A stretch of 64,000 bases of DNA from positions 30,198,545 to 30,262,544 of the forward strand of contig NC_088790.1 in assembly GCF_949628265.1 (NCBI RefSeq). The letters are read 5' to 3'. This DNA is from Cloeon dipterum. Taxonomy: Eukaryota > Arthropoda > Insecta > Ephemeroptera > Baetidae. Below, one piece after another: positions 10,158 through 21,530 of this stretch (the stretch's first letter is position 1; the number at the start of each line of letters is the position of its first letter). The notes beneath the pieces are model-generated. The model saw nothing but the letters and a program-made list of their open reading frames with translations. It made no database searches and was not told where the DNA came from. The position numbers and the translations under genes are program-made.

Positions 10158-13100
10158 TCATGAGCAAAACAGGTCAATACTGTTGTGCTGCTCGTTCCAC
10201 GGGTTCTTGGTGCCGGCCGACGACGGCGACGGGTCCAGGCTGATGGAGCGCGGAGGAGGGTTCAAAGGGGTGCTCACCGGCGTGTTCGACGAGCTGCTCC
10301 GGCTCGCCGCCAGACGCGCGAAACTCGAGTTCAGGTTCTCGAATTCGTCCTCCTCGAAGCACACCTAGAACCACAAAATCGGTTTTGCGTTAAATTTGGT
10401 TCACACACACATAGGAGCAATTTTTAGGGAAAAAAATACATCTTTATTACAAAAAAACTAATTTTTTGCATTTTTCTTGTACTATAAATTTAAGGACCTA
10501 CTGAAACACATTTTCGTTTGTTCCAATCGATTCCTGAGGGTCGAAATAGGTGGGATAAATAATTTTTCTGGTTGTAAAACGTTTTGTGACGTGCGAGCAG
10601 AGGCGCAAAGTAAAACGCACGTTGCTTTGGCGCGCAAAACGTTTGAATCTTTTTTGGTCACTATTGCGCATGCGTCTCCCCTCTGACGTCACAGCCATGC
10701 TTCGTGCTTGGCATTGGCAGCTTACGCAGTAGAGCAACCAAAGGATTCAAACGTTTTGCGCGCCAAAACAACGTGCGTTTTGCTTCTCGCACGTCACAAA
10801 ACGTTTTTAAACCGCAAAAATTAACTTCCCCGCCTATTTTGACCCTCAGGAATCGATCGGAACACATTCTATGATACTTTTTGACGCGTTGTTGAGAAAA
10901 AAAACTCACCCAGTTTGCAGGTTCGGCGCAGGAGGGCACCTCGGATGAAAGGTCAATCAGAAGACTATGGCTGCGACTCTTCGGGATGGCCTCGATTTTG
11001 ACCATTTCTGAATAGAAATTGATTGGGTGATCAGAGCGAAAATTGCATTGAATTGTATATACCTTTGATTGGGTCGTCCTCGTTCTGCCTATCGTCAGAG
11101 TTATTGTCCGTCTTCTCCGGCAGCGAGTCGTGTTTTGTTTGCGAAATCTGCCACAGTTCGTAAGCCATGGTGAACGACTGTGCAATGGTCAAGGTGACTG
11201 CCTGCGCCTGCAATTCGAATATAACAAAATAAAAACAATTTAATTGTCTTTCGCGCGCGACCCATACCACTTTTCTTTTGGGGCAGAGGAAAGCATGGCA
11301 TTCCATTGTCTCGTTGCTGTTGGTGGCGATGAAAGCGAATACGTGGTCATAAGTGGCGTCGGCCGAACAATAGGATATCCTGCGAAATGCAAAGTTAGTT
11401 GAAACTAATTATGTTCTGCTTATACGCGGCTCACCTGTAAATTGACACGTCCAAGTGGATCTCGTCGGTGGCGTTGTCCACCATTCTGATGCCGTTTAGG
11501 CCGACCGTCAGGCTCACCCTTGGCAGCTTTTTGCCACTCGCCTTCGCCTGAAAACAAAAGAAATTGGGATTTATAGGTTTTATTTTTTAATTTATTTGAA
11601 AGGATGAATGGGAACCGCCAGAAGTTTAATGATTAAAAACACGCAGAAATTTAGTAGGAATAAATTATTTCTAAAGAGCAGAGAGTGGAATTTAAAAAAA
11701 GAACTGAATAAAAATAAACTGTACCTTAAGAAATAAAACTAATATAATTAAATATCAGTAATTTGCTGGATTTATTTCCTTGGTAAATTGAGCTTGAATT
11801 TTAAAGAATGCAAAATTAAAAATTTTATTAAATGATTTTCAAATGTTAATTTAAAGACAGTCTTTGACGAAGTTTCTGAGCTCACCAATCGATTCCTGAA
11901 GGTCGAATTAGGTAAAATGGATATTTTTCCTGACCAGAAAGTGCAGCGTGACGTGCGAACTTTTTTTCCCGCTAAAACAATATGAGAGCGAGAAGTGCGC
12001 ATGAGTGAGAGCTGATTTTAGCACTTCTTGCATTGAGACCACCTGTATGGATGACTTCATTGTCACATCCAGCCAGCTCTCACGCATGCGCACTTCTCGA
12101 ATTCATGTTGTTTTGGCGGGAAAAAAAGTTCGCGCGTCGCGCTGCATTATTTGAGTGGGAAAAATGTCCACTTTACCTAATTCGACCCTCAAGAATCGAT
12201 TGATGTGCTCAGAAACTTCGTCAAAGGCGGTCTTTAAGAGAGTTCTACGCCAAATTTGTTGATATAAACACGTATGATTAGGAATAACAGCCGAAATGTC
12301 CAGAAATTGACCCGTAATGACCTTTGATTTAAACCGATGAACTAAATTAATGCGTTAATTCGATTGAGCTTGATGAGTGTAGCTCAATACCCTCGCTTTA
12401 ATTATAAATTATTATAGAAGCGTTCTCAAAATAATCATTAAATAATATAATTTTGGATACCGTCTAAGCTTAATGGAATTTTATTTTTTAACTTGGAATA
12501 GGCCAAATTTGAAACCCATTCCTTTATGAAAAAAATAATTTGTAGCCTTTAAGTTGAAAAATAAAATGAAAAGATTATTTAAACGCAAAGGCTAATTATC
12601 GGGAAAACGAAAATTTTTAAAGAATTAATTGTTTAAAAGACTTTTTTATTCTTTCGCTTTCTATTTGTCATTAAAAATTGAGAAAAAACTAGTCTTTAAC
12701 AGAAAAATAAGTACAAAAATCTGTTTCTGTTCGTATTGCTCACTCACAATCAGCAAAAAATAAGAACGTGTGAACACGTTTTAGCAAATGCGTCTTTTTG
12801 TTGCTCTTTATAATCGGCTCAAGCGTGAAATGGCAAACAGCGAGAATTTATTTGGGTGCTTTTCCTCGTGTCTCGCTTAATTATCAACCGCCAAGAGAGT
12901 GTTTTGCGCGAGAGACGAAGCGCATAGTGCGTAATTGGTTCCTTCTGTGAAATTGGCAAACAACACGTTTCAGTGGGTAATTGATTTGCCTGCTGGCGCT
13001 CTGCAGAGCACAGAGCACTTCACTGCTTCACTTCACTTGCGAAATAACTGACGCACGCGAAATAAGCAATTATTGTTGTCGATGTGAGTGTTTTTGCTGA

Positions 13101-13344
13101 GCGAGCGGAAACAATCCATCTCAATTATTGGAGCACGTCAAAAATAAAAATCGCGATTTTCCGGGGAGGAAAGTACAAGCGCTCACCATGGTGATGACGG
13201 TTTTTATGGCCTCGGCGGTGGAGCCCTCGCCGTTCGGGGTCTCGACCAAGGTGCTGCCCAGATATTTGACGTCGAACGAGACACCTTCGAGGTTCGTGTT
13301 CGACTCTGCTTCTTGCTTGCCAAGCACAAAGTCCTCGGAGAGCT
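10158..13344 (-). CDS. LDLRAP1: LDLRAP1/ARH exons 2-7, distal copy A (no own first exon)
   Basis: Exons 13187-13344, 11435-11547, 11268-11379, 11063-11207, 10910-11007 and 10158-10364 have intact GT-AG sites, phases and reading frame and match copy B. They encode residues 16-292 of the adaptor: the PTB domain, a linker and the AP-2-binding tail. No promoter or alternative first exon is visible between this copy and copy B. Exon 1 (46965-47010) would have to skip all of copy B to reach it, which would give the same protein. If the duplication is real, this set is an orphan free to decay or to be used by alternative splicing. If it is an assembly error, it does not exist as a separate locus. 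Confidence 0.8.
10509..10870. mobile_element. Foldback MITE, family C relative, in LDLRAP1 intron 6 (copy A)
   Basis: Imperfect inverted repeat of about 360 bp. The arms carry CAATCGATTCCTGAGGGTCG and CCTCAGGAATCGATCGGAAC, then AAAACGTTTTGTGACGTGCG and its complement, meeting near 10690. It shares the CGATTCCTGAGGGTCG core with the elements at 11851 and 19805, and carries a TGCGCATGCGTC motif at 10668-10679. Duplicated at 21882-22243. Confidence 0.65.
11851..12237. mobile_element. Foldback MITE, family C, bounded by TTAA (copy A)
   Basis: Inverted repeat of 387 bp in LDLRAP1 intron 2. The ends read TTAAAGACAGTCTTTGACG and the complement of TTAAAGACCGCCTTTGACG, so TTAA sits at both edges, as in piggyBac-type insertions. 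Arms continue through GACGAAGTTTCTGAGC and CAATCGATTCCTGAAGGTCG. The centre has CACGCATGCGCACTTCTCG-type sequence. No coding capacity. Duplicated at 23224-23610. The piggyBac assignment rests only on TTAA. Confidence 0.65.
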
Positions 13345-13398
13345 CTGGAAACAAGGCACACACACACACTTGAGAATAAGCCGATCAGTTTATGGATT

Positions 13399-14007
13399 AT
13401 TTCTAAATTTAGACACAAAATAATAATGGTATTGGTATTGTTAAGTGTTTCGCAATTTTATTTTTTATTTCATTTCGCCTATACGCAGAAAACAAACGTA
13501 AAATGAAATTGGCTTACAAAATAGCTTCTGCACAGTGAATATTTTTGTTTTTATTTCTTTACTAACAGCTGATTAGTCCGTTAATTGGCGAATCAACCGT
13601 TAGATGGCACATTAGGCCAATTTAAATGTAACAAAATACGCGGGAAAGAAATTATCAGGTCGGCACGCCTCTTTTTCGACGCTTCTGATTGGCCGCTAGA
13701 CTGTCTCCTGATTGTCCACCATTATTTCGACGCCATATTGACTTCTGACCGGCGGGAACCAACACAGATCGCAACCTGGACCCCAGTGGGAATTACGACT
13801 GCGCAGAAGGTTTTAATTTGGGCCAAGCATGCGCAGTGATAAATTCGAGCCTCCCTGTCAGATTTTAAAGCGATCTGAACATACTTAACATGCTTAAGAT
13901 GCGCAGTACGTTTAGTTTATTTCTAAATTTAAACACAAAATGGTATTGTTATTGTTAAGTGTTTCGCAATTTTATTTTTTATTTCATTTCGCCTACGCAG
14001 AAAACAA
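13399..14007. repeat. About 95-bp direct repeats flanking a family D element (copy A)
   Basis: A segment at 13399-13493 (with TTAAGTGTTTCGCAATTTTA and CATTTCGCCTATACGCAGAA) recurs slightly diverged at 13916-14007. Between them lies the family D repeat at 13580-13905. This looks like a local duplication with the element inside one repeat interval. Duplicated as a block at 24772-25380. Confidence 0.6.
13580..13905. mobile_element. Dispersed repeat, family D, copy 1
   Basis: About 325 bp resembling 16725-17150 and 42660-43095. Shared landmarks are CCGTTAGATGGCAC (13597-13610), the GGTCGGCACGCC block, TTCGACGCCATATTGACTTC, CCGGCGGGAACCAACACAGA, and GACTGCGCAGAAGGTTTTAA. It has no ORF and no obvious terminal inverted repeats. 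Duplicated at 24953-25278. Class unknown. Confidence 0.65.
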
Positions 14008-16724
14008 TTATTGCAAACTGCGTCTGCACAAATTAAAATATTCTTTCTCGGCGTCAGCTTGACCTAGTGATCTTGCTCTGCCATAAAAGTCTTTTGCGTG
14101 TGGAGCAAAGAGCAGATAGAGATGAAATTTCACCACAAAACAAAAGCCGAGACTTTTTATTTTCCCCTTTTCTCCAACGGCAATGTTTGTAAACATTTGG
14201 TGACGCGTTCGTGTTATCAAAAAGCGTGCGCCTTGCACTTGACCTTTTTTTCCCATAAATCAGAAAAATATTAATAAATTAATTCCGTGCGTCAGCAGAG
14301 GGAAATGGAAATGCATTATCAACGAGGTCAGCGCATATTTTGTTTATTATTCTCTCGAAGTTTTGGCACCGGTGAGGAAATTTGCGTACGTTTGATCTTG
14401 AAACAGCTCACTATATAGTGTATACGAGCCACGCTTTTGACACGTGAGCGACCTTGTCTGCTTGGCTCGGAATGTCGGAATTCGGAATTTCAGCCAACGC
14501 TCAAAATAAATGGCACCTGCACATGGCGTGCACACGTGAAGAGCCGGTGATTTTCCATCGATTTAATGGATTTTATAAAGAAAAGATCGCAGGTCAACGC
14601 ACCTCTCAACTTTGGGTATTTTGCTCTTCTAATTTGGCGCATTTCCCGGGAGACTCTAGTGAACCGTTGCCAAATTCTTGCCGACGAGGCCGCTCAGAGG
14701 GCACTAATCCTCGAGAGCCTCCGATTTAGTGGTTTGGCCCCTGGTATTAGCAGGATACATACTCGAAAACGACGCAAAATCAGCCGCTGATAGAAACGCA
14801 GAGGGTGAATCCGAAGGCCTAAATCGAGAGATTATTTTCTAAATGTTTTTTAAAGTTTTTCCACTGCCACATAATGAAATTTCTTCATTTTTTAGTTTGA
14901 AATCATTAGTTTCAGTGTGTTTTTACCAACTTAATTTAATTTAAAACTGTCTTAAAATCCCAAAATCGTCTAAATTTGCATTTAAATTATTAGTTTGATA
15001 ATCTGGATTGATATTAAAACAGAAAAAGAAATAATTACACACGCAAGCAATTCAAAAAAATATGTATTATCAGACTGCTCTTAAACTGATTTTCTAACTG
15101 ATGAGTACGTTGTGAAAGTTGAATAGTTTTGAAAAATTCAATAATTTTACATTTCAGCTAAAACGATTCAAGTGAGTTTATTTAAGCTTTTCATTTTGTC
15201 TAAATAAAAATTTTTGGGGGCTGTATAATTTATTTCAAATTTTTAAAGAAAAGATAGATGAAAAGAACCCTTAAAAGCCTCATTTTTCCGTATTTTGCTA
15301 CGTTTCCGAGATTTTGTGCATTTTTCCGAAACAAATATAAAGCTTAAAATCCTTAAAATGTTTAAAGTCAGCGCGAATGCCCAAAATGAGGGGTTTTAAA
15401 TGAAATAAATTAAATTAAAATACATAAATGTTCGAAATCTGATTTGTTTTTTGCAAAATATAACCATTTTTAAGGTCGAATAATGAAAAAGGCCGAAAAA
15501 CAATTAAATGGGGAGTTTGCAGCACTTTTTAAAACGAGTGGAGCAATTTAGCGCATTTCAAACCAATTTGTAAAGTGAATTTTAAAAAGTTTCCATCTCA
15601 AATAAAATAAAAAATTGGGAATATAAAGCCACAATTCTCTCTGCACGATTGTAAATCGATGAAAGGCTTTTTAAACCTTAATTAACTGGTGTGAAAATAA
15701 AGCGTTGAATATACTATTTATAGCCATCGATTTAAACTGTATTTTACGGCGAAAAGCTGCAATATATTTCACTCTTGACTGTCGGTGTGTCAGGCTTTTG
15801 CACCTTTTTTATCGCTCTAGCTGCTGCTGTGAATCACGGAATATATTTTTACCCGAAAATAAACGCAGTGGGATCGATATACATCGCTTCTCTTTCAAGT
15901 TTACCAAATGCAGAAGTCTTTGTCAAGTCGAGTCTATTTCAGAGACAACTCGAGCGATTTGCCAAAAGACATACGCATTCAAAGCTGAGTCACAAAAGTG
16001 TCAGCCGGCGGAAAGTATCATTTTTCTTTCGCTGCATGTGTTATTTCTCGTGTATAAATTTATGCGCATAAATAATCCCTCGAAATCAGTGCCTGGAAAC
16101 ACGAGAGCGCAGCTAGCAGAATAAATTTGGTGCTTTTTCATTGTTTCCGAAAGCACTGCCGCAGCCGCCGCTGCCGCAGCCACGTGTTCTGATTATTTAT
16201 GCATTCAATCAGCCTCGCTCGCGGGGGACGCACGCTGATTTTCCACTTTTATCTCATCGCTACTACTATGCGTGGACCTGTTCCTCTCTCGCGTCTCAAT
16301 TTCTCTCACTGAAAACGGAGCACAAAGCGCAAAAAGTTGATCTGGCGTAATTCGAGGCTGCAGCGGCGCGTTAACTGTCCGGCCTCGCGTGGAATTTCAT
16401 TGGAAATTGTAATGAGCGGAAACCCTTGTCCATCAACCGTTTGAATACGTAATAGTCTCGAAAGCCTGGCAAATAAGATTTCACTCTGCTCGTGAAACAG
16501 CCTTTGCAAGGCCGGCCATTTACTCAATTCGATGTGGTAGATATACAAATTCCTCCTTCCGTTCCAAAAACAAGCAATTTATTTAAAGATTTATATTGTT
16601 TTGACCTAGACCTCGAATTGTCTGTTCACTTTTAATTTTGTCCTACATTTTTAAACTCCAATTAGTCGGTTTTCTGGCAGAAAAGTCAAATTATTTATCC
16701 AACAAACGTAAAATAAAATTGGAA
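14008..16724. other. LDLRAP1 intron 1 sequence within unit A
   Basis: Non-coding on both strands as far as I can see. The 15700-16500 part is GC-richer with (GCCGCA)-like sequence at 16158-16181 and may be regulatory. The 14820-15700 part is AT-rich without recognised features. The same sequence recurs 11,373 bp to the right. Confidence 0.4.
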
Positions 16725-17150
16725 CAGCCAGTAATTAGCGAATCGACCATTAGATGGCACATCAGGCTGATGGAAATGTAACAAAAAACGCGGGAACGAA
16801 ATTATTAGGTCGGCACGCCCCTTTTTCGACGCTTCTGATTGGCCGACTGGATTGACCTCCATTCTTTCGACGCCATATTGAATTCTGCCCGGCGGGAACC
16901 AACACAGATCGCAACCCAGGCCCCTGGTGGGAATTACGACTGCGCAGAAGGTTTTAATTTGGGTCACGCATGCGCAGTGATGAGTTTTAGCCTTCCTGTG
17001 AGATGGAGAAGCGATCTGAACATACTGCGCATGTTTAAGATGCGCACAAATTTACTGCGCAACTTCAAAATGGGTGAATATTAAAAAAACTATAAATTTC
17101 GACGCCGTATTTACTTCTGACCGGCGGGAAACCAACACAGATCGCAACGG
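16725..17150. mobile_element. Dispersed repeat, family D, copy 2
   Basis: Longer copy (about 425 bp) than that at 13580. It has CCATTAGATGGCAC at 16747-16760, then the shared body, and repeats the TTCGACGCC...CCGGCGGGAA...AACACAGATCGCAAC block a second time at 17098-17140. CACGCATGCGCAGTGATGAG occurs at 16967-16986. Duplicated at 28098-28523. Confidence 0.65.
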
Positions 17151-19804
17151 AAAATGCTAGTCTTGAAAATAATACGATTTTTTCACGTTTTTCGTACCCT
17201 TCCAAGGATAAAAATAAAATTGAGGACAAAAAGTTCGGGTTGAAAAGTTTAATTTTTTTCCAGAGAGAAAAAAATCAAAGCAGTAAAGCCTATATAATTT
17301 TTATTCCGTTCTTTTTAACGATTTTCTCTAAAAATAAACGGCATTAAAATAAATCCTTCTCCAAGAAATATTTTACGTAAATTTTATCCTCGCTCGTAGT
17401 CTTCATAACCCAGTTTCCTGTTTTTCCATCAGAAAATTAAATTTGCAAGGCAAATCTCGGCGGGCACGTCATGAAGACGGATAAGGGGTTGGCCAGTATA
17501 TTTTAATATTTCATGGCCGAGTTTCATTACTCACAGTCTCTGACACTGGCAGATGAAAAATCCGCACATCTCTCTCACGTGGCTCTTTCTATTTATCTCT
17601 TGGGGTCGTTTCGGACTTGATTGGATGTGAATAAAATTCGAACTGGCGCCGCTCCAACTTGGCTCGGCGCCATGTAGCGTCCGAACAAATAATAACTAAC
17701 ACACGGAGTACATATGGAATGCAAATCCGTGCGTCATTGTTCTCCGGCTGGGCTCGGGGGAGCGAGAGAGAGAGAGAGAGGATCCGAAACGACGCTCTCG
17801 AATCGATACGCCCGCTTGCACTGCACCCTGCACTTTTATCGCCGACTTTTATGTGTTTACATTTGCCCTGAGAGCCATTTGGGGCCGAGATGTTCTCCCC
17901 GAAAAGCGCCTCTGCACTTTGTCCGCGTTGTTCTATGTATAATATTTTTTTTGCCTTTCCAGCCCATTTGGCCCGGCGCGGGTCGTTATGCACGGCAAAT
18001 TTGCCTTCGCCTCGCAGTCTCGCACTCCGCCAATGAAAGCAGATTCAATTTCGGTTATTGCCGCTCGGGCACATCATCAAATATTTCATGCCTCGCTCGC
18101 TTTATTTTACGTAATTTTGTATCTCTGTTATTGGAAATTTGGTCCGTTTTTGTTTAACTTCAATCGTTTCCCGTCGTCCATCAACTGACTGCGGAATTGA
18201 CTTTTTTATTTCTGCCGAAAAAGTGATTTTATGTTGTGGACAATTTTTCAGACTGATATTGCAAAGTTTCCGGCTAAAACACTCGACAAATATTTGAATT
18301 ATCCGAGTTTCACAAACCCTTTCGGAAGAAATATGAATTTTAGGTTTCAAAAAATTTTTATATATAAATACTGATCATTTGAAAGAAGAATTCGTTTGTT
18401 TTTCCGCATTTCTGAAATTTAAAGAGGAATAATAGGGATTTTTTAATTTAAAAAATATATAACATGAAAATTTAACCCTAATTGTCCAATTTTTTTCATT
18501 TAATGCTGACCGAAAGTGCTCCAAATTCCAATTTTTTTAATTTTTCTTCTTATACGCCCTTTTTAAACAAAAGGATTTAGTTTTTGCCGTCAAATTACCT
18601 TTAAAAATATTTAGGGAAAAATAAAAATGCCCAAAATTAAGTTAATATATTCGGGAATCATCACAGAAAAATTATTACAGCGGGAAAGAGCGTGCCACGC
18701 CCCCCTCTGTTGACCAATCAAATGGTTTTTGCCAGTTTTCTGCAAAATTTCCAGCGTTTGACCATGTTTTCTCACGTGATTTGGAATCCTCTAATTGAGA
18801 TCTATTTGACAGTGTGAGTCTTTCTTGGAGGAAATGAAGAAATTCAGTGAAAATCACGATTGCAAAATTCCTTTGAGAATTCTCCATTTGAAACAATGCT
18901 AACTTTAAGGCCGATTTTCTCGAAAATTTACACCGCTACCTATCTATATTTTTTATCCTTACGACCAAATCTGTATATGCAATAAAGCTTTTTGCGGGGA
19001 AATCCACTAAAATGTAAAATTTAATCATTATATATGGCCAAAACGAGTCGGTATATTTAAACTTTAGAAATTACCACCTACATATCATAAAAATATGTAA
19101 TATCATAAATTTTCGAACGACCCTTTGCTCCATAAAGCTGAAACTCGTGTTCAGATTGACGTCATACTACACGGTTACAATTTCCAAGGGCCTAAAGTGC
19201 ACAGGGCTCGTCCCAAATATTAATTATGACCACAGTCACGAACTCCCTTACGGCTGGAAACATCGTAAAAACGTGCTACGCCATCTGGCCGTGGGAAATT
19301 TAAGGAACTCGCAATTTCATATATGCAGCCCGTAACCCCATCGCAGCAGAATAAGAAGTTGTAATAATAATGCCCTCAAAATGCGTGTGTAATTATAGCC
19401 AGACGAGTGCGATTTTTATAGGTCGTTCGCTCGCTCGCTCAATGGCGAAGTGATTAAAGCAACTTGTTCAGCCATCGCTAATTGGCCGTGTAAATTGCTC
19501 AGCAAGGTGCATAATTGTTTAATGAACACCATCAAGCAAAACGGGAATAAATAAAGCAATCGAACACGTGTGGTTGATTTAATTTATTTTTTAAACGCCG
19601 TCGGGGTAGAAATAATTTGCATATTTGCAAATTTTGTGTTGCAACAGCTGCTAGAGAGGATGGGAAATTGAAATGATTGGCTTATTTCCTGGCACAGAAA
19701 TGAAAATTTTGGGTAAAGAGGCATTTACTGCAGTTTTAAACTGAATATAGTAGGAAATTATAACGATTTTTGTTCCGTTTTTCAGATTTTCGGACAGTTT
19801 TTCA
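17151..19804. other. LDLRAP1 intron 1 sequence within unit A, with a GA tract and a family E fragment
   Basis: A (GA)n tract at 17764-17781 is a potential GAGA-factor site. 18720-18970 is a diverged reverse-strand copy of the family E repeat (TTTCCAGCGTTTGACCATGT, GAGATCTATTTGACAGTGTG). The rest is AT-rich and unassigned. No exon is recognised. Duplicated +11,373. Confidence 0.45.
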
Positions 19805-20144
19805 AATGACGAAGTTTCTGAGCACACCAATCGATTCCTGAGGGTCGAATTAGGTAAATTGGATGTTTTTTTTCGTTAAAAAAGTCCAGCGAGACGTGCG
19901 AATTTTTTTCCCGCCAAAAATATATGAACGGATATATGCGAGGACTGCGCATGCGTCAGAGCTGGTTTGAGCACTTGCAGAGAGATCGCCTGTAGGAATG
20001 ACTTCTTTGGCAGATCTAGCCACCTCTGACGCATGCGCAGTTGTCGCATTCATAATGTTTTGGCGGGAAAAAATGTTCGCACGTCCCGCTGGACCTCAGG
20101 AATCGATTGGTGTGCACAGAAACCTCGTCAAAGACGGTCTTTAA
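19805..20144. mobile_element. Foldback MITE, family C, second element (copy A)
   Basis: Inverted repeat of about 340 bp with GACGAAGTTTCTGAGCACAC at the left and its complement at the right, where AAGACGGTCTTTAA ends in TTAA (20141-20144). It contains paired ACTGCGCATGCGTCAGAG and CTCTGACGCATGCGCAG words near the centre. The left TTAA is lost. Duplicated at 31178-31517. Confidence 0.65.
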
Positions 20145-21117
20145 ATACTCCAAAGTAATAAAATAATATATAATAGATGAAGTTTCATCAAAAGGAGATT
20201 AAATTAGCTCATTATTCCGCGTGGTGGGATTACGAAACTCGGGGTGGATAGCGATACGCAGCGGCCAAATTGTTATTGATGAATATAATGCGTATCGCAT
20301 CTGGGCCGTTGGCGCACGCACTCGCCTCCTTTGTACCATTTTCATTATCATGCAAATTACACGCCTCTACTGCGGCGAAAACGCTTTTTTTAATTCTGAA
20401 TTCGCCTCAAAAGAGCGAGTGAGCGTGGGAGGCAAAGCTAGCGAGAGCGCACAAAAGCAGCCCCGAGCGTCTGCAGAGAGAAAGAGAGAAAGAGACAGAC
20501 GATTTTTGCTACAAAATTCAGTTGCAAGTTTGTAATAAAAGCGTCTGAATATGAGATGAAAACGAAAAGGACTAATTTGTTTGTGATTATTCTTGACAGC
20601 AAAAAAGCAGCAGCTTTATAATTTACGTCTGCTCTTTTGATGAAAATATATACGTCTCTCTCTCTCGCTCTTTTCTAGTTAATTAAAATGTGGGTTTTTT
20701 TCTGTTAAATTGCGTAAGCAACGCTTTTAATTTAAAACTCTTTCTAAACTTTCAACAGGGTTGCAAAAAGCGGTAAAAAGAGAGTTTTTTATTTAACCAG
20801 TTTCTTGGAGAAAATGTTTGCACCTCAGTTTTCAATATTTTATAATTATTAGCTCATGACCTCGACTTGAAAAATTGTCAGAGATAAATTTTTGGAGAAG
20901 TTGAGGCAGAAAACGGCAATTTAAAAGAAAAAATCTGTTCAGTAGAGGAAATTTTGACCACTCTGGCCGCAAATTTTAGATTTTTGCAAGGGGGAAAATG
21001 GAATAAAATAATTACTTGCATTTCTTGCGCAAGAAATTGGTAAAAATTGAGTGGTAAAAAATATTCTTAACTAGACACGCCCCCTAATTTTCCTTATTTT
21101 AATTTTTACCCTTTCTC
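20145..21117. other. Right end of unit A, no gene seen
   Basis: Intron 1 sequence with a (CT)n run at about 20655-20668 and AT-rich remainder. It forms the junction with unit B. In minus-strand sense, read-through transcripts of copy B would enter here after the copy B 3' UTR. Confidence 0.4.
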
Positions 21118-21152
21118 TTATTTACCCATCGACTACGAGATTTTTGTTTTGT

Positions 21153-21158
21153 TTTATT
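21153..21158 (-). terminator. LDLRAP1 polyadenylation signal (copy B)
   Basis: Minus-strand AATAAA retained in copy B, 36 bp inside the duplication edge. Copy B can therefore end its transcript before reaching copy A. Confidence 0.45.
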
Positions 21159-21530
21159 CCAATTAAATTCCGTAAAATAGACGTAGGAATGTTGGTGTTA
21201 CTGTAGATTCAAATTGTTGGTTCCGCATTTCGCAGTGGTCGAATTTTACACATTTATATACAACACGATGAAATATAATTGTATTAATTTGATCTTTCTC
21301 TAAAAGTTGTCTCCGCTAGATACAATATATAGAAATGTGTGCCGGTGGATATGTATATACAACACTTCTTTCCATCTTTCCGAAATTTCAAAAGAAACTT
21401 CCGCTAACTCTGAATAAAATTTGAAACACTCGCGAGTAAAAATAAACGCATTGCTGACTTCTTTCCGAAATAAAACATGAATAGTTCCTCCTCAAATTCA
21501 GCTGAAGTCGGTCCACTGAGCGCGTTTCTG

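Larger units (their letters stand above)
9745..21117. repeat. Tandem segmental duplication, unit A (11,373 bp)
   Basis: Direct tandem repeat with unit B (21118-32490) at a constant offset of 11,373 bp. Every exon, repeat and landmark I checked across the whole unit keeps that offset, so there are no net indels, and I found no substitution. Left edge: TAATTT|ATTTACCC. Internal junction: CTCTT|ATTTACCC at 21119/21120. The flanks share only TT, a 2-bp microhomology. The unit contains LDLRAP1 exons 2-7 plus about 7.8 kb of its intron 1. Either a very recent duplication or a false duplication in the assembly. Confidence 0.95.

Noticed and set aside
10661..11185. A 174-codon minus-strand frame (repeated at 22034-22558)
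   Set aside because: It crosses LDLRAP1 exon 6, intronic DNA and a foldback element; the apparent length is a by-product of exon 6 plus inverted-repeat sequence.
10158..13344. Copy A considered as an independent LDLRAP1 paralogue
   Set aside because: It has no first exon or promoter and shows no divergence from copy B, so it is better treated as part of a tandem duplication or assembly artefact.
13399..14007. Direct repeats considered as LTRs of a small retroelement
   Set aside because: No TG...CA ends, primer-binding site or coding sequence, and the repeats are only about 95 bp.
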